A program made the translations under genes and the position numbers. Of a stretch of DNA of 64,000 nt, positions 1 through 13,705 are shown in pieces. Positions within the stretch are counted from its first letter, which is position 1, and every line of letters starts with the position of its first letter. This DNA comes from Epiperipatus broadwayi (lineage: Eukaryota > Onychophora > Udeonychophora > Euonychophora > Peripatidae). The notes under the pieces were generated by a model. It was not told the origin of the DNA. It saw nothing but the letters and a program-made list of their open reading frames with translations, and did not search any database. The stretch spans positions 338,629 through 402,628 of the forward strand of contig JAQFVV010006739.1 of assembly GCA_028023455.1 (NCBI GenBank). Reading direction: 5' to 3'.

Positions 1-3000
1 TAACCATTTTTAAAATAAATTTATTATTCCATTAAGCAATTATCACATATATCTTTGAATAAGTAATTGAAATCAATACATTAGGATGCAGATATAATAA
101 GATATAGATACCAATGCATTAAGAGCAGTTGCTATAACTTTGGGAAAGGGAAATATATTAATGGTCCACCACATGATTGACAGTTAAATAATCATCATAT
201 AATTTTTTAAAATAATACATCTAAATGTCTGACTCATTAAACATCTACACTAAGGAAAAACATCAAAGAAACTTCATCCATATGTTAAATTTGCCTTAGC
301 AAATTCAAAATTATTTTTTACTTTTTTTCTATTAAAAAATTGTCTGAAAATAATTAACATTATTATATAAAATAATCAAATAGTTTGATGCTCAGACATT
401 TATATAGACATAGAACTGAGCTTTTGACTTCTAACATATACCATTCTACCACTGCTCTTACTATCATCATGTTTAAACTCGTAAATCACAGTAATAAAAC
501 AATCAAAAAATTGTCTCAATACATTATAGCATTAAGATTGAGATCAGATATTTTTTTTTAGGAAGAAGGGGAGAGAGCATGAAACGGCATATTGTAATTG
601 ATGGTGATCAAGTGTTATTACTTAGCTGTAATGCCACATAGTTTAGCAATCACAATTATATTTGGGCAAAGAATTTAATATACTTACATTTTTTAAAAGC
701 ATGTATTATTTTTACTTTATATTTTTTAAAAGCAATTTGTCTTAATTATATAAGGTCTATTAATGATTTTGTTCTAAAATTGAAATGGTGCAATAAATTA
801 TGTTTAGGAATTTCACCAAGGATAAACTACTACCGATTGTCATCAAATGTCAATATTTAATCACAACACTCTATTCCCTAGCTGTTTTTTCTGATTTTGG
901 ACAGCGAATTTAAGTAGACCCATCAATTTTAAATTCGGAAAGAATTTTAAAATTACTCTTCTGTTATGACATATTAAGTAATTGATAATAAAATATTTTC
1001 AACTGCTGATTTAATTTTCATATTTCCAAATTAAGTTTTTGTTTCGGATTACACAATTTTCTTACGTTACTTACCTCGTATTAGTGTTTAAAAACGTAAA
1101 ATAAATCGATATAAACGATCAAACAGAATTTTTTCCCGAGTTCATTTTTTCATTAAGGTATAAATATTGCAAAGTTATTATTTACAAAATGTTTAATGTA
1201 ATAAATATTTTCTTTCCTGGATTTAAAATTAATAACTAATAACTTTAAACTTCTGTGCAACAATTTCTTCTGATTAATAAAGATAATTTATAGTACTAAG
1301 TTATTTTTTCTTTTTTTGTTTATTATTAAAAATTGTTTATCTCTAGTTGCGTTTTTTCTCCACTAGATGCCACTATTTCTTTTATACATTCTTTTCTCAT
1401 TTCTAGTTACTTTGAAATTAATATTATTTTTTAATCATATTTATTTTAGATATATTCTTGATTTTTATATCTACTATTGAAATCGTGACATTAAAAAAAA
1501 GTCATTTAGTCTTTTATTTGATTATATTTATTTTATCTATTAATATAATTAACTGTTAACGTTCTGTTTTTAATATTATCTTGCAAATTTATGATTAATA
1601 ATTAGTTTTTATTTCTTTATAATATTGTTATTTAGAATACATTTACATATAATTAATTTATTGTTCAACTTCGAATATTAGCTCGTTTTTAATACGTTCT
1701 CTTTAGAATTTTGATCTAAATATGATCCAGAGAATTTTTTATCGGATTAAGTTACAAATAAACAAATGAAAGCCGATAACTCGTTAGTTAATTAATGTTT
1801 CGAATCTATTTACATAAATATGTTGAAGTAAATGCAAATCTAACTGATGCAGAGATCTTTTTACATTTATAGTGTAGTTTTAAATATCGGTCATTAAAGA
1901 TTATGATATAGAGCTAAATAGATATTGCAAGAATAAATTATTGTGGTGGAATAATAAACAATGGAAATTATATTGATAGTGGTCAAGTGTGGTTATTTGG
2001 TTGTGTTGCTTCATTGTGCAGACCTTCAAGTTTCTTTGCTTAAATTATAGGATGTTTTTTTAAAAAAAGACTTAATATATTTAAATTTGTAATGTTTTTC
2101 ATCATTTCAGTTTTGACTATTTTTTGCAAGAAGACCGATACAATGCAGAAATGTTTACATCATTTTGTAATGTTATTCATCCAAAATGTATGACATTTCC
2201 TCCTTTTTTTAATATTTTATGAAGTAAAGATAAAATATGACAATTCATCAACAGCATAACTATTGTTAGGGATAGTTAAATGGCGCTTAAAGGCTTATAA
2301 AGGAAAAGGTCTCAAACCAAATCCTGTTTCTATAGACCAGTATAAATACAATAGTTTTTAAAATTATTAAAGGGAAAATATTAAGACTTTTTTGTGTTTG
2401 TTTTCTCTACAAATCATTAATTTTTAGTTGACATAAACTATTAATTTCAGTCACTTTTTACATTTTATTTTTTTCCAATTATACTTATAACTTTGCTTAA
2501 GATATTAAAATCATTGCAGTTCAGGCTCTATTCAATTATTTTTTTAAATTGATGCTTACTTATGATTGATAATTCATTAATTATAACATGATTTTTTTAC
2601 TATTGTTAATAGTTCAGTCTTATAAGACTGTTTTTTAAATTTTTATTGATACAATCATCATCAAAAAACTATTAAAGTTTTTTTTTTTTTTTCAAATGAG
2701 AATTAGTCCATGCTAAATCACACAGAGTATAAAAAAAATCATAAGGGTAATTTATTGGGAGTTTTTGATGTTTAAACATCCAATTGCCAGGCTGAGCACA
2801 ATCATTCTATTTACATGAAAAATTAAGATTTATTTTTAATCTGACCCTCAAACCTTTACAACAAGCCATATAGAACATCACAGTAGAATATCACTCTATT
2901 TATTAGCAGTCTTTTATAATCCTGATTACTTTATTAATAATCATAATTTTGATTCCAATATCTGGCCATTATATCACAGGAGAAATACTTTTAATAACAT

Positions 3001-4096
3001 TGGAATTTTATATCAAAACTCAGATTGAAAATTTCACTCTTTATTTTACTCAAGAAATAGCCTAAGAACATTTACTCACCAGACATTTTTTTTATTGTTT
3101 TATTACTGATAAATATTGATTTCTATTAATCACAATATACTTTTTTTATTGTTTATTTTTTGTATTATAATCAATTAGTACTTGATATGTCAATTTTAAT
3201 TTGTATTTTTCTATTTACTGAAAAAATAATAACATTTAATTCCTGAATTTTTTGCTTTTGTTTTCATCATGGCTTATTATCCCATGGTTAATATTTATAA
3301 CATGAATAATGGATTTTTTTTAAAGACCTAGCACTATAATTCTGGAAGGGCTCTGCTGAAAGCATGCTTAGTGCATTATTTCAACGTTTATCTTTTTATG
3401 ATACTCAATTATGAGTTTATAAGAATTACATTAATTAACAAAAAGGGAATTAAATATTTAAAATTATAAAATAAGTAAAATTAATTGCTGTTGGACATAG
3501 TTGATGATGCATATGATGATTTAATTTATTTAAATTACCACATATATTAGATAAGTTATGATTTAATTTATTTTAGCATATATGTGTAATGAAATACATT
3601 GTTTTGCAGTTATTTTAAACGTGTTGTATATTAGTAAGAGACACCACCATTTGATATATTATTCATACTTGAAATAAATGATTCTAGTGTAGAATGGTTA
3701 CATTTTTTTATGCATCTGTTTAATGATCAAATGTGTTCACCACAAACTATTTGAAAGAATTAACATGAACCTTGTCACTAGTTGAGAGCTAAGTTTAAGC
3801 CAGAAAGAAGCTGCTGCAACAAAGTTTTATCTTTATTAAATCATAATAAAAAGGATTTGAAAATAAATTTAAAACTGTTGTGACAATTATTGATCTATTC
3901 TCACTTTATGATTTTGTTTGGAAAAATGATATTATTCTTAAAGTTTCCGAATTTCTTAAATGCAGAAAACTCATTAACTTGACAAAATGCTCTCCAATAT
4001 GACACTAAAATAATAGTTATAGTATATATATAATTTTACAGATTTTACTTTATTTAATATATTCATCAGCAATCTTCCAAAAATGAAATACAGGAA
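1..4096. other. AT-rich stretch with no recognisable gene
   Basis: I see only AT-rich sequence with homopolymer runs (for example poly-T near 2680-2691). There is no convincing open frame, RNA gene or repeat with defined ends. Confidence 0.6.
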
Positions 4097-4107
4097 ATTC
4101 ATCTATA

Positions 4108-4501
4108 ACCACTAAACATCACATGATCACTTTCTCATACTAGCACATAATTGTTATTAAACAATTCAAAACAAAGCAAAACTCTCCATACAGTAGTGCC
4201 ATCTTGTGCCATCAAGAGCAATCAATGGATGCCAGAAGGCTTGTGCATAAAATCCCTATCTAGTGCCTACTCATCCAATATCCCCAGACTAGTTTGGTTG
4301 CATTAGATCCTAAGATCTAGGTGCAGTGCTCCCAAATCCAAGGCTCCTCATTGATGAAGGCCACAAGCCAGAAACTAGCTGGGGATATTGGATGAGTAGG
4401 CACTAGATAGGGATTTTATGCACAAGCCTTCTGGCATCCATTGATTGCTTTTGTTGGCACAAGATGGCACTACTGTATGGAGAGTTTTGCTTTGTTTTGA
4501 C
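4108..4501 (+). mobile_element. FB-1 foldback element, copy 1, with 11-bp target-site duplication
   Basis: Two near-identical inverted arms of about 122 bp (4166-4287 and 4379-4500) surround a 91-bp spacer. The left arm is preceded by an end sequence, AAACATCACATGATCAC (about 4113-4129), that recurs in other copies. The outside is flanked by the direct repeat ATTCATCTATA at 4097-4107 and 4502-4512, which marks this as one insertion event. There is no open reading frame. The spacer contains a hammerhead-like motif on the plus strand. The same sequence recurs at 11.9-12.5, 25.6-25.8, 28.6, 48.3-48.5 and 61.2 kb. I infer a non-autonomous retroelement; a foldback DNA transposon is the alternative. 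Confidence 0.8.
4345..4384 (+). ncRNA. Degenerate hammerhead ribozyme motif (FB-1)
   Basis: TCCTCA (4345-4350) can pair with TGGGGA (4379-4384). Between them lie TTGATGA (4351-4357), a GGC/GCC stem and GAAAC. The box has U for the conserved C3, and the U16.1 next to the cleavage site is missing, so this copy should be inactive. The helices match the better-preserved copy at 11996-12037. Confidence 0.5.
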
Positions 4502-4512
4502 ATTCATCTATA

Positions 4513-7344
4513 CTGATTATTTTATTTTAAATTCTCAAATAGTGTCTATTTTAGGAAAAGTCTCTCTGTATGAAAAGATTGGAAATTCCTAATCATCAAA
4601 AACAATATGCTCAACTTCTCAACTAAAAAAAATCACAATCTCAATATAATTGTAGGCAATAATATATTAAAATACAATCCTAGCCTATGCTTAGACTATA
4701 GTGTAGTATATTTGATAATTTTTTAAGAGCAGATCTAACATTATTTTCAGGGATAACCTCTTTGGAAAGATGAATGACACTACTCAGAAGTTATGATGTT
4801 AACAGATCCTTAGCAATAGTGTATTCGAATATTGTTCCCCATTTGGAGAAAATGTTTCCTTACTAAACTTCAGAATACTCAATTAAATATCTGAGAAATA
4901 CTACTATTGGTGCATTCAAGTCTAGTTCTTTCTGGTGGTTTTTTGTTCTTTTTTATAGTCCTTTACTAGATATTATAAGAGTAGCCCACTCCCCTCAGAA
5001 AATCTGTAAAATTTATTAAGTTGTTAAGCAGATCATAACTCAAGATATAGTCATATCAATTAATACATCTTAAATCAAGATTCCCTTTGTGGATGTTCAG
5101 TCAAGAATCTATAATCAAGTATTATAGTATAAAAGAATTGTGGATACTTGTATTTGATTTTCTGAGATGCAGCTAAAGCCTCATCTACAGATTCAGGACC
5201 ACTCATGATCATTGAATTCATCTTCTTCATGAGTAGTATTCATCAATCACTGATTTATACAAATATGGACAGCCACTAAACATGAACCACATAGTTAATG
5301 ACTGCAAAATATATGGCTACAGTGACAGGCATGGAAGATTCAATAAAACCCATATCCTCTTTGGAATCTTTGCAGTATCCTTCATAATATTTTGTTAATA
5401 TTTAAGCTATCTAAAAATGTCCATAAGCTAAATAAATAAACAATGTATCTGTTTTAGTACTGATGTTCATTATTTAATTCAGACTTATATCTCACAACTA
5501 TTAACTCAATTACTGAAGAGTCTTATGGAAGTTGAATAAAATATCTTGTTATTAGTGCTATATTTTAAATCAACACTTAGCACAAATAAATGTAATTTTT
5601 TTTGCAGATAGAACCTTAAAAAAGTTCTAAAAATTAAAGTAAAATGAAACTGTTTTAAATATCCTGCTGCAAAGTAATTTTGTTTCTTTAGAGATAAATG
5701 AAATGATAGTCATTACTAGAAAAAATTTAGTTAAAAATATTTAGGTACTTACTTTAGCTTGGTAGGCTATAGAAAAGATATCAAAAGAATCTTAAGCTTA
5801 TTTAAAAATTCTTATTACATGAAAAAATTTCAAGTTACATCTTGACTTCAATTCCAGGTTGTAAACAATTCAGGAAGATATAGGTATTAATGTATATGAT
5901 AGAAAGGTATCAATTTCATAAGCATGTTGCCCTGTCTGAATGTATTGAACTCTTTAATCTGAACATTGATGCCACTACTACTGATATATTAACATTTCAA
6001 GATTAATTGATTAAAGGTCATTATTTAATATCTAAATCTAATATTGTTCATGGTGAAAATCAATACTTATTAAAAGAGGGGATGAGATTATAATGAAATG
6101 TAACCCTTATCCTCTTCAGAACAAATCACAAGAGATCACAGACTTGAACACACATATTTACCAAGCTAATGTAGCATAATCCACAATTACAAATATATAA
6201 ATGAGCCGCCATTCTGAAACCACTGCTTTCTAACATGAATGTACTCTGCAAGAATATAATGATATAAGGATTAAAACCAAATCATAGTTTACCAAAAGAA
6301 TGTCATATGACTTGATGGATTATACTTTACCATTATTTTAACTTCTATAACATTTCGTGACTGAAAAGTTTTAGAAAAATAGCAAATTCCTTTCTTTTGA
6401 CCAAGAATCAGGAAATTGTTATGTTTCGAACAGCCAAGTTATGGTATTTTATTTACAATCATTATAACAAATATTTCTTGAACATTTAGAGAAAATAAAT
6501 TCTTCCTATTTCCACTTATCGTATTATCTTCCAAAATGACAATATTCTAATGTGAGCAATTTATACAGTTAAACATTAGTTGATAATCATGAATATGTAT
6601 TAAATATCACACAATTTCTTTTATAATTTATTTTATTATAAATGAATTTTAATGGATTATTCTTTAACAAGTAAGCAGTTAAATAAGTGATAAAGTTTAG
6701 TTTCACTGTGAATGAATTAAAAGAAAAAGATTCCTCTCTCTTTTTCATAACATTAAGTTGATTTATTATTTATCTTTGAATGCTATGATTAAAACACATT
6801 TTTCATGATGTAAAAACAATGTAATAAGTTTATACAATATTTACCTACAATTTGAAAAATGTTTAGATATTTTATATTTATTATAATTTTAAATATATTT
6901 TTAAAAAATGGATTTAAATTAATAATACCATGTGTTTGTTTTGAATAAACATAGTATATGCAAATATTTAATTAACTTTAAAGTTTATAAATGGACTAAA
7001 ATGATGTAATAATTCTTAGTTTAAAAAATTCTTAGTATTAAACATCTTCACATTTATTGTAAGTGGATGATATTAAATGTGTGAGTGCAAAAAATTTAGA
7101 ACTTGTAGATCAAATGGTAATAATTTATTTACTAAAATTTATAATTTTATAAAAACTTATTTCATAAAAGTTTTCATTATCAACACATAAAATCAAATAA
7201 AATGCAAGGCTGTTATCTCATTTAGGTCTTCAAATGGTTAAAATTCAAAGTTGAAAATGATGCATTTATTATTTTATTATTAAAATTCTCAATAGAATTA
7301 AAAAATAATTATGTTTTATATAGGTCTGTCAATAAAAATTACAT
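4513..7344. other. No recognisable gene
   Basis: AT-rich sequence with no open frame resembling a known family and no element with definable ends. Confidence 0.5.
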
Positions 7345-8290
7345 TAATATGGCATTGTTATACTACACAATATCTCCTCCTCCTAGTGGCAGGCCCAGGT
7401 CAAGGACCTCACTCATTGCCAACATCCTTCAAAAGGCTGGCTTTGTTATAACATCCATCAGTGACAAACTAAAGTACTGGGAGGTTTTCAATCAGACTGC
7501 AAATTTCTCCATTGGGTCCCTACATATCTCAAACTTACCAATGCTCAATTAATCTGCAAATTCAAAAGATGGTCCTTTGAGGTAAAATTCCTCGATTTCC
7601 TCCTCAAAACAAATCTTCACTCCTTTCCCACAAATCAATTTTTGGTCAACCATAGGGGTTTCTCCAAGATCTCTCCCATATGCCAGCTCTGGAAAACTGA
7701 CAATGAGACCCTCCAGTATTTCCTACTTAAATGTCTCTTTCTGCTTGGAGTGAGACATCATCAACCCCTGCCTTTCCTTGCACAGGAATATCATCTTCAA
7801 CCTCCAAGAATCCATAGAAACAGGGGTCTTTACAACTATTAGATTATCAGTTTCCTCATCTATGCACTCTGGTTGCTGCAATGTGCCATTAGTTTTGACT
7901 AGAGAGTCCACTCAGTGAATCAAAAGCTATTGGACCTAATTCATGCTCTCAAAACCAGAGATACCAAACTAGCCCCATCTCCACTTCTCACAGACACTTG
8001 GGCAATCCTCCAACTTCCATCCTCTCAGTCTCTGTCATAGGACTCAATCATTCAAATGTTTGTAACCCATGCGGTGCTTGCCCAATGAAGACATGCATCT
8101 CGGACTGGCCTGGACTATACACCATTTCCTTTTTCCACTTCCCATTCCCTTTTCACATGTATCCTTTCCCTCTTACTATGTTGCTTCTGAAATTTCAATT
8201 TATCATATAATCACTCCCTTGTAAACCTTTTTCTAACTATATTTGTATCTGTTTTTTTTTTTTTGTGAATAAACTTTCATCACTGAGAAA
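7345..8290. other. Unclassified GC-richer block, possible old retrocopy or repeat
   Basis: This block is visibly richer in G+C than its surroundings and is rich in ordinary-looking codons on both strands. On the minus strand, frames with few stops run across much of it. One of them covers 7723-7911 and begins MDSLVKTNGTLQQPECID. The plus strand ends with a long T run, an AATAAA (8268-8273) and an A-rich stretch (8287-8296), as a retroposed transcript might. I recognise no family. A decayed transposon open frame, a processed pseudogene or an unclassified repeat are all possible. Confidence 0.35.
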
Positions 8291-9515
8291 AAAAATTTGG
8301 AGTGCTGCTGTTCTGCAGTCCCTACCAGTATCCTTGAATATAATGATGTTTTGCATATCTTTTAAGGATATGAGTTATATGATTTTTTTAAAAAAATTAT
8401 CCATGCACCCCCATCTATTATATTGTAGGCATCAACCCTGCAGAAATTTAGACCACCCCCTCTCTCAAATTTTGCAAATCATCTTCACTCACCAGGTGTC
8501 AAATGCCAGAATCTCCATGTTCATGTTGATGTCTCATTATTTTTTCATTAAAACATTCTCATAGAAAATAGTGTTTCATTACAATTCCTTTTTATCGAAT
8601 TTGTGGAAGGGTAAGTAATTATTATACTTCAATTTTCTAGATTTTGCTTTTATATATTTGCAGATGAATAAAACAAAAAAAAACTCTCTCTACTCAATCA
8701 CTTTAGTAATAATACTTTTTCATAATTCTGCACCATTTAACGTTCAGTAGAAATAAATAGAATTTGCAATAGTGTTGACAATGTCAGTAAAAATATAAAC
8801 ATTATATTAACTTATGAAATTAAGTTACTGATATTATTGCTATCATAAATGAATGGATGCAAAATTGTCTTCCCAAAGTTATATTGGATTATCACCAAAC
8901 ATGGTACTGTGACCAAGAAGTATTACTTGATCATTGTTGATGATATTTTTATTGCTTTCTGGTCCCTTAAAAATTTAGAACTTTTCCATAAACTTTAATA
9001 AATCATTTGCACTGCACACCTAATGCAATGGTAGAGGGGCAGTCTAAAAAACTAAAGGTTTTGGACCTAAGTAAAGAAAAATTTCAATTTGGTCAGTTGA
9101 ATTGTACTGAATTTATTTTCATGTACCAAATATCATGTGATTTCTTTAGCAACCAACTACATAATTATTATTTTATAAACAATATACATTACTAATATGA
9201 AAATTCTCAAATATATGTATGTTTTTGTTAATAAATTTTTATAAAAGGAAAGTATGAGAAAAATAAACGTTTTTATTACATTAAATCAATATTCTGTCAA
9301 AGAAATTACTGTACTAAAAATACAATTAATACGAAAACGAAATTATATATAAATATTGCAATTTTTGCGGTTTTTTTTTTTTTGTTTCAAAATTATTGAA
9401 AAATAGGGCGAAATATTCTTTGACTTTTTAATCTATTGGAAAAAGGATGGGATTTAAGCCTGGTGAAGAAAAAGAAAAATTAAAAGTGTTCGATAACAAA
9501 AGAATATGTATTAGT
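8291..9515. other. No recognisable gene
   Basis: A short C-rich patch at about 8400-8520 may belong to the preceding block. The rest is AT-rich with no recognisable coding or repeat signal. Confidence 0.4.
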
Positions 9516-9519
9516 GATT

Positions 9520-9600
9520 TGTTTCTCTATGACACAATTGAACTATGACCTATGGACCTTGAGCTCTTCCATTCACCACTCTACCACTGGGCAATAAATT
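9520..9600 (-). mobile_element. tRNA-derived SINE relic
   Basis: On the minus strand, TGGTAGAGTGG (9576-9586) fits the RNA polymerase III A-box consensus TRGYNNARNGG. About 32 nt downstream, AGTTCAATTGT (9534-9544) resembles a B box. No tRNA fold or 3' tail is evident, so this is read as an old SINE head or tRNA pseudogene. Confidence 0.45.
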
Positions 9601-10309
9601 AATCAGGATAATAGTGAAATTCAAATACTTGATCATTTGCATGCTAAAAATAAACTATAAATGGATAAAAAAAATCTATGCATATGAATAGGCTAAAATA
9701 ATATTTTTTTTATAAAGTGTAGAATTTGAAAATGGAAGTATTTATTAATTTATATAAATGTACACTTACGAAATATATCATATAGTCAGACATATTATTG
9801 TCATCTCTTGACACATCTCTTTTCGTAAGCTTCGTATTGTTGTGGTAACACAATGCTTCCATGCCTATGGCATGATTTCAATCTCATCCTGATAAACTTT
9901 ATAATTTATTCAGATTCTAAGCAGACTTAGGATATTTTTAGAGAGCAAATCTATTACTAAATAACTATTTAATATTGGTCTGTAAATAGATATTTAACTA
10001 TTTTTTTGTTAAAAAGTAAATCAAATTTTTTTCAAGCCCACACTATCCAATAGTTGGCAAAGGTAAATAATGCTTTTCTCTGTTGTTTCTCTATGGAGAA
10101 GCGTTTGCGCTGAAATGAATTATTTAAAAGTTTTTATTTTATCTACCTCTTATAATTCAAACTAATTTGTTCAAATAAATATACTAATAATTTCCAAAAA
10201 TATAAATAAAATTATAAATTGTTTCTGAATAAATGAAATAAGAATAACTATAAGAATATACAAAACTATAATATACATATAAAACAATGGTCAAGTTCTC
10301 AAAAATTAA

Positions 10310-10395
10310 TCTCGGAGTGATAGATTAAGCTTCATTCGAATAATCTTTAGCTCTTGAGTTTATCACTATTCTACTGGGCTATACTGTTCAGGGCA
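10310..10395 (-). mobile_element. tRNA-like SINE relic
   Basis: The minus strand reads TAGCCCAGTAGAATAGTG, like a tRNA 5' part with A box. It is followed at B-box distance by GATTATTCGAATGAA, a weakened GGTTCGAATCC. It resembles the copy at 9520-9600 in spacing but is more eroded. Confidence 0.35.
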
Positions 10396-10564
10396 GATCA
10401 ATAATGAATAAAAAATATGATTAAGTAAGTTGTATATATATTTTCTCTTTTTGTTATTGCCTATCAATCACTACAAACTTGCTGGAAAATGGTAATGATT
10501 TTGCGAAGGAAAAAGGAGATAATAGTTTAATTTTTATAGTATAAAAAAACTAACATTTGGGTGA

Positions 10565-10668
10565 AATTATTGTTCGGGATTCATAAGTCCGATTACCGAG
10601 TACAATTTATGAACTTTGAGATCTAGAATCTTCCATTCCACCATTGCATTAAACAACGCAGGACAATT
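10565..10668 (-). mobile_element. tRNA-like SINE relic
   Basis: The minus strand carries TGCAATGGTGGAATGGAAGA, an A-box-like segment, then AAGTTCATAAA at B-box spacing. It is weak on its own, but three such relics lie within about 1.2 kb. Confidence 0.3.
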
Positions 10669-11884
10669 TTTATAATAATAAATTATTTATGAAGTCGAAA
10701 TTTTATCCATTTAACCTATTATCTTGTGCATTTAACTTGTCTTCAATTTAATAAGGAAGTATATAGTAAACACATAATTAAATCTTTCAATCCTTAATTT
10801 GAATAGTACTGAATGTTTAGAAATCTTGATAAATATCTTTTGATAAGTTTTATAAATTTTCTGCTCACTTTCAAGCATTTGTGTGTGTGTTTTTAAAAAA
10901 TAATCATAAAAAAGCGATCAAGAAAATATGGACAAATAAAAGAAATCACAAATACTGGCAGCATACATCTGAACACTCCAATATCTTTTAAATAATTTAA
11001 AGTTCACAATAAAAAAATACATGATTTTATGTCTACCTATTACTAGTGTAAATTATACAATATGAAAATGATAATGTTATAAGTATAAAAACTGGCAATA
11101 GATGATAGTAACCTTGTTATGTGGTTGGTTGAACATTGTTTACATTCTTCTTGACCACTGTAAGGTTTATGCTTGCTGTCAGCAGAAAAAAACTTATCAA
11201 ATTATTTTCTTTTAATTGCAAAATAAAGTAGTAAAACTTTTGTGATTTAATCATCCATATAATATTACTTAATTCAATTATTACTCAGCATAGAAGCAAA
11301 TTGCATGACTATTGTAAATATGTCATCATTGTTTAACATTTTTACCCATTATCAATCCACTGCAGAATGAAAGTCTCTCTAATTTTTAATAGTTTTTTTT
11401 ATTTATAACCTCTCCACATCACACAAACAAACTTTCTTATGTCATTTACCCACTTTACATGTATTATTTTCTGGATCTTTTATAATCTTTTGGGATCCAA
11501 CTTAAAATTTCAACTGCCTTACAATTGGCATCTCTTCTAACAATAAGTCAAACCTAGCTTTATTTCAATCTTTTAATGATATAAATAGTATCTATTTGTT
11601 TTCACATCCAAGTATTCCACTTTTGATCCCATTTTATTATTCCCAGCATAAATCTCTTTGTACTTCATTAAGAAGTCTGAAGACTTTAAGTGTTGAAGTC
11701 TCACATTCACAACTAAATACTGATAAAACACATCTATTAAAAACCTTCCTTTTCATGTATATAATCATATCTTTTAATATTAAATTATTATATCAAATTC
11801 ACTTCATTCAAGTTTAATTCTGTGATTAATTTTGTTCATTATGTTTTTATTTGTATTAATATTATGACAAGGTATCTATCTGTA

Positions 11885-12540
11885 TTAAAACAGGCAAAAC
11901 TCTATACATATTGCCACTCAGTGTAAGCCAGAGTAATCAATGGATGCCAGAAGGCTTGTGCATAAAATCCCCATTCAATGCCTACTCATCCAATATCCCC
12001 AGACTAGTTTCTGGCTTGTGGCCTTCATCAGTGAGGAACCTTGGATCTGAGAGCACTGCATCTAGATCTTAAGATCTAATGCAACCCTCCAGCAGCCACC
12101 TTTTATCTCTACTTAACTACAAAACTATGAGTCTTAAATTAAAAACACTATAATATTTTCAATCCATGTTCATTAGCTTATATAGTCATATAGGTCTGAA
12201 CTCAGTTCAGTATCTATACATTTTGGTGATTTTGGTTCTTTAATAACCATAGCCACCACTATCTTATTAGTTAGGATTGGTTTTAAGCCAATAAACATCA
12301 CATGATCACCATTTCTTATGCTTGCTCATAACTGTTATTAAAATAGGCAAAACTCTCACTGACCAAAGCCACAAGCCAGAAACTAGTCTGGGATATTGGA
12401 TGAGTAGGCATTGGATGGGGATTTTATGCATAAGCCTTCTGGCATCCATTGATTACTCTGGCTTGCACTGAGTGGTAATACATATAGAGAGTTTGCCTGT
12501 TTTAATAATAAGAAATGGTAATCATGTAATGTTTATTGGC
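11885..12540. mobile_element. FB-1 element, copy 2, inserted in LINE A
   Basis: Two inverted FB-1 units (about 11885-12110 and 12281-12540) flank about 170 bp of other sequence. The outer ends TTAAAACAGGCAAAACTC and TGTTTATTGGC match the ends of other copies. The flanks are TATCTATCTGTA (11873-11884) and TATATATCTGTA (12541-12552), an imperfect 12-bp TSD (11 of 12). It splits the LINE A reading, so it is younger than that element. Confidence 0.75.
11996..12037 (-). ncRNA. Hammerhead-type ribozyme motif of FB-1
   Basis: In order on the minus strand: helix I 5' strand UCCUCA (12037-12032), CUGAUGA (12031-12025), a GGC-CACAA-GCC stem-loop for helix II flanked by A on both sides, GAA, then ACUAGU forming a two-pair helix III with a UA loop. 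Next comes C17 (12002), giving the cleavage triplet GUC, and the helix I 3' strand UGGGGA (12001-11996). Helix I has six pairs including one U-G. All catalytic-core bases look intact. The non-canonical part is an A-A opposition where hammerheads normally have G10.1-C11.1. Activity as a monomer is uncertain. Confidence 0.6.
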
Positions 12541-13599
12541 TATATATCTGTAGTTGTTAACTTCTAATTCAAGATTATCAATCTTTATTCTGAAGAAATC
12601 CACTGGACATTATTTTATTCATTTTAGAATTTATCCTTAGTTCTATTTTCTTACTTTCATCTGATAATTCTTTCAACATTTTCTGAAATGCTGAAGTATT
12701 ATTTTCAATAATAATTATATCAACTGCAAAATTTAAATTATTTAAATAATTTCCATGTGTTTTTCTTTTCTTAGCTTCCAATTTTAATCCACAAAATACT
12801 TTTCTGCTGTGAAATATTTTGGAGATGTGGAATCATTGTATATTTTTATTAATGATAATCTTAGATTCATCATGTAGATAATCACAGCTTTTACATCTTG
12901 ACAAATATGCTTGAGAATATTTTCTGGATCTATATATTAATGGCCCAAAATATTAATAATTGATGAATGCTTATAAAATCAAAATACCTTTTCACAATTA
13001 ACAATTCCAAAGAATAATAACAAGTCATGTCCTTGGGTTTTTTTAAGTTTCTTTCAACACTTGGAAGTAATCTATTGTATTAAACCACTTTTAAATCTAA
13101 CTTGTTTTTTTTTTTTTTTTTTAGATGGTTTGATTTCAAAGTTCATTGTAGATGAGTTGCAATTAAGATTTTGTATAAAACTGATAGACAAACTATATAA
13201 TTTCTATATTTCTCTTAAATATCACTATTACTACTACACTCTTCTGATCAGCTGTTACATCTTTATTATTTAGATATTTGGAAAGTTTTACCAACATGTT
13301 TTCTATTTTTTCATTTGCTTTTTCTAAGATATCAACAATAATTTCATCATTTTCTAGAGGTTTTTTCTTTATAGATTTAATTGCAGGACTCACCACTTTA
13401 TTGAAAATTCTTAGCTATTCAGAAAAAGTAATAATTGTAGTGGGTTTTTAAAAATTCTTTATTACTAAATAATTTTTTGTTAGAATGCTTACACATATTA
13501 CATGATATTGTCTCTCTAGTAACTGCACCACCTTTTTATCTTATTGCTAAAATAACTTTTCTTTCAATATAAAGATATTGTTTTACACTTTTAAAACTA

Positions 13600-13705
13600 T
13601 TTTTTTTTCCCATATCGGCCAGGAAGTGAACCCCCGACAACTGTCTGCAAGCAACTGCTTGCTTGCAAGGCAGCTAGCTGCACTGACCTCTCGGCTTTCT
13701 TAAAA
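13600..13705 (-). mobile_element. tRNA-derived SINE copy, inserted in LINE A
   Basis: This is an inverted copy of the SINE at 41963-42063. A T run (13600-13608) corresponds to its A tail. CCAGGAAGTGAACCC contains the complement of the B box, and GCAGCTAGCTGCACTGACC corresponds to the tRNA-like head. A short duplication of TGCTTGCAAGC-type sequence enlarges the anticodon-arm region. It lies inside LINE A sequence. Confidence 0.6.
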
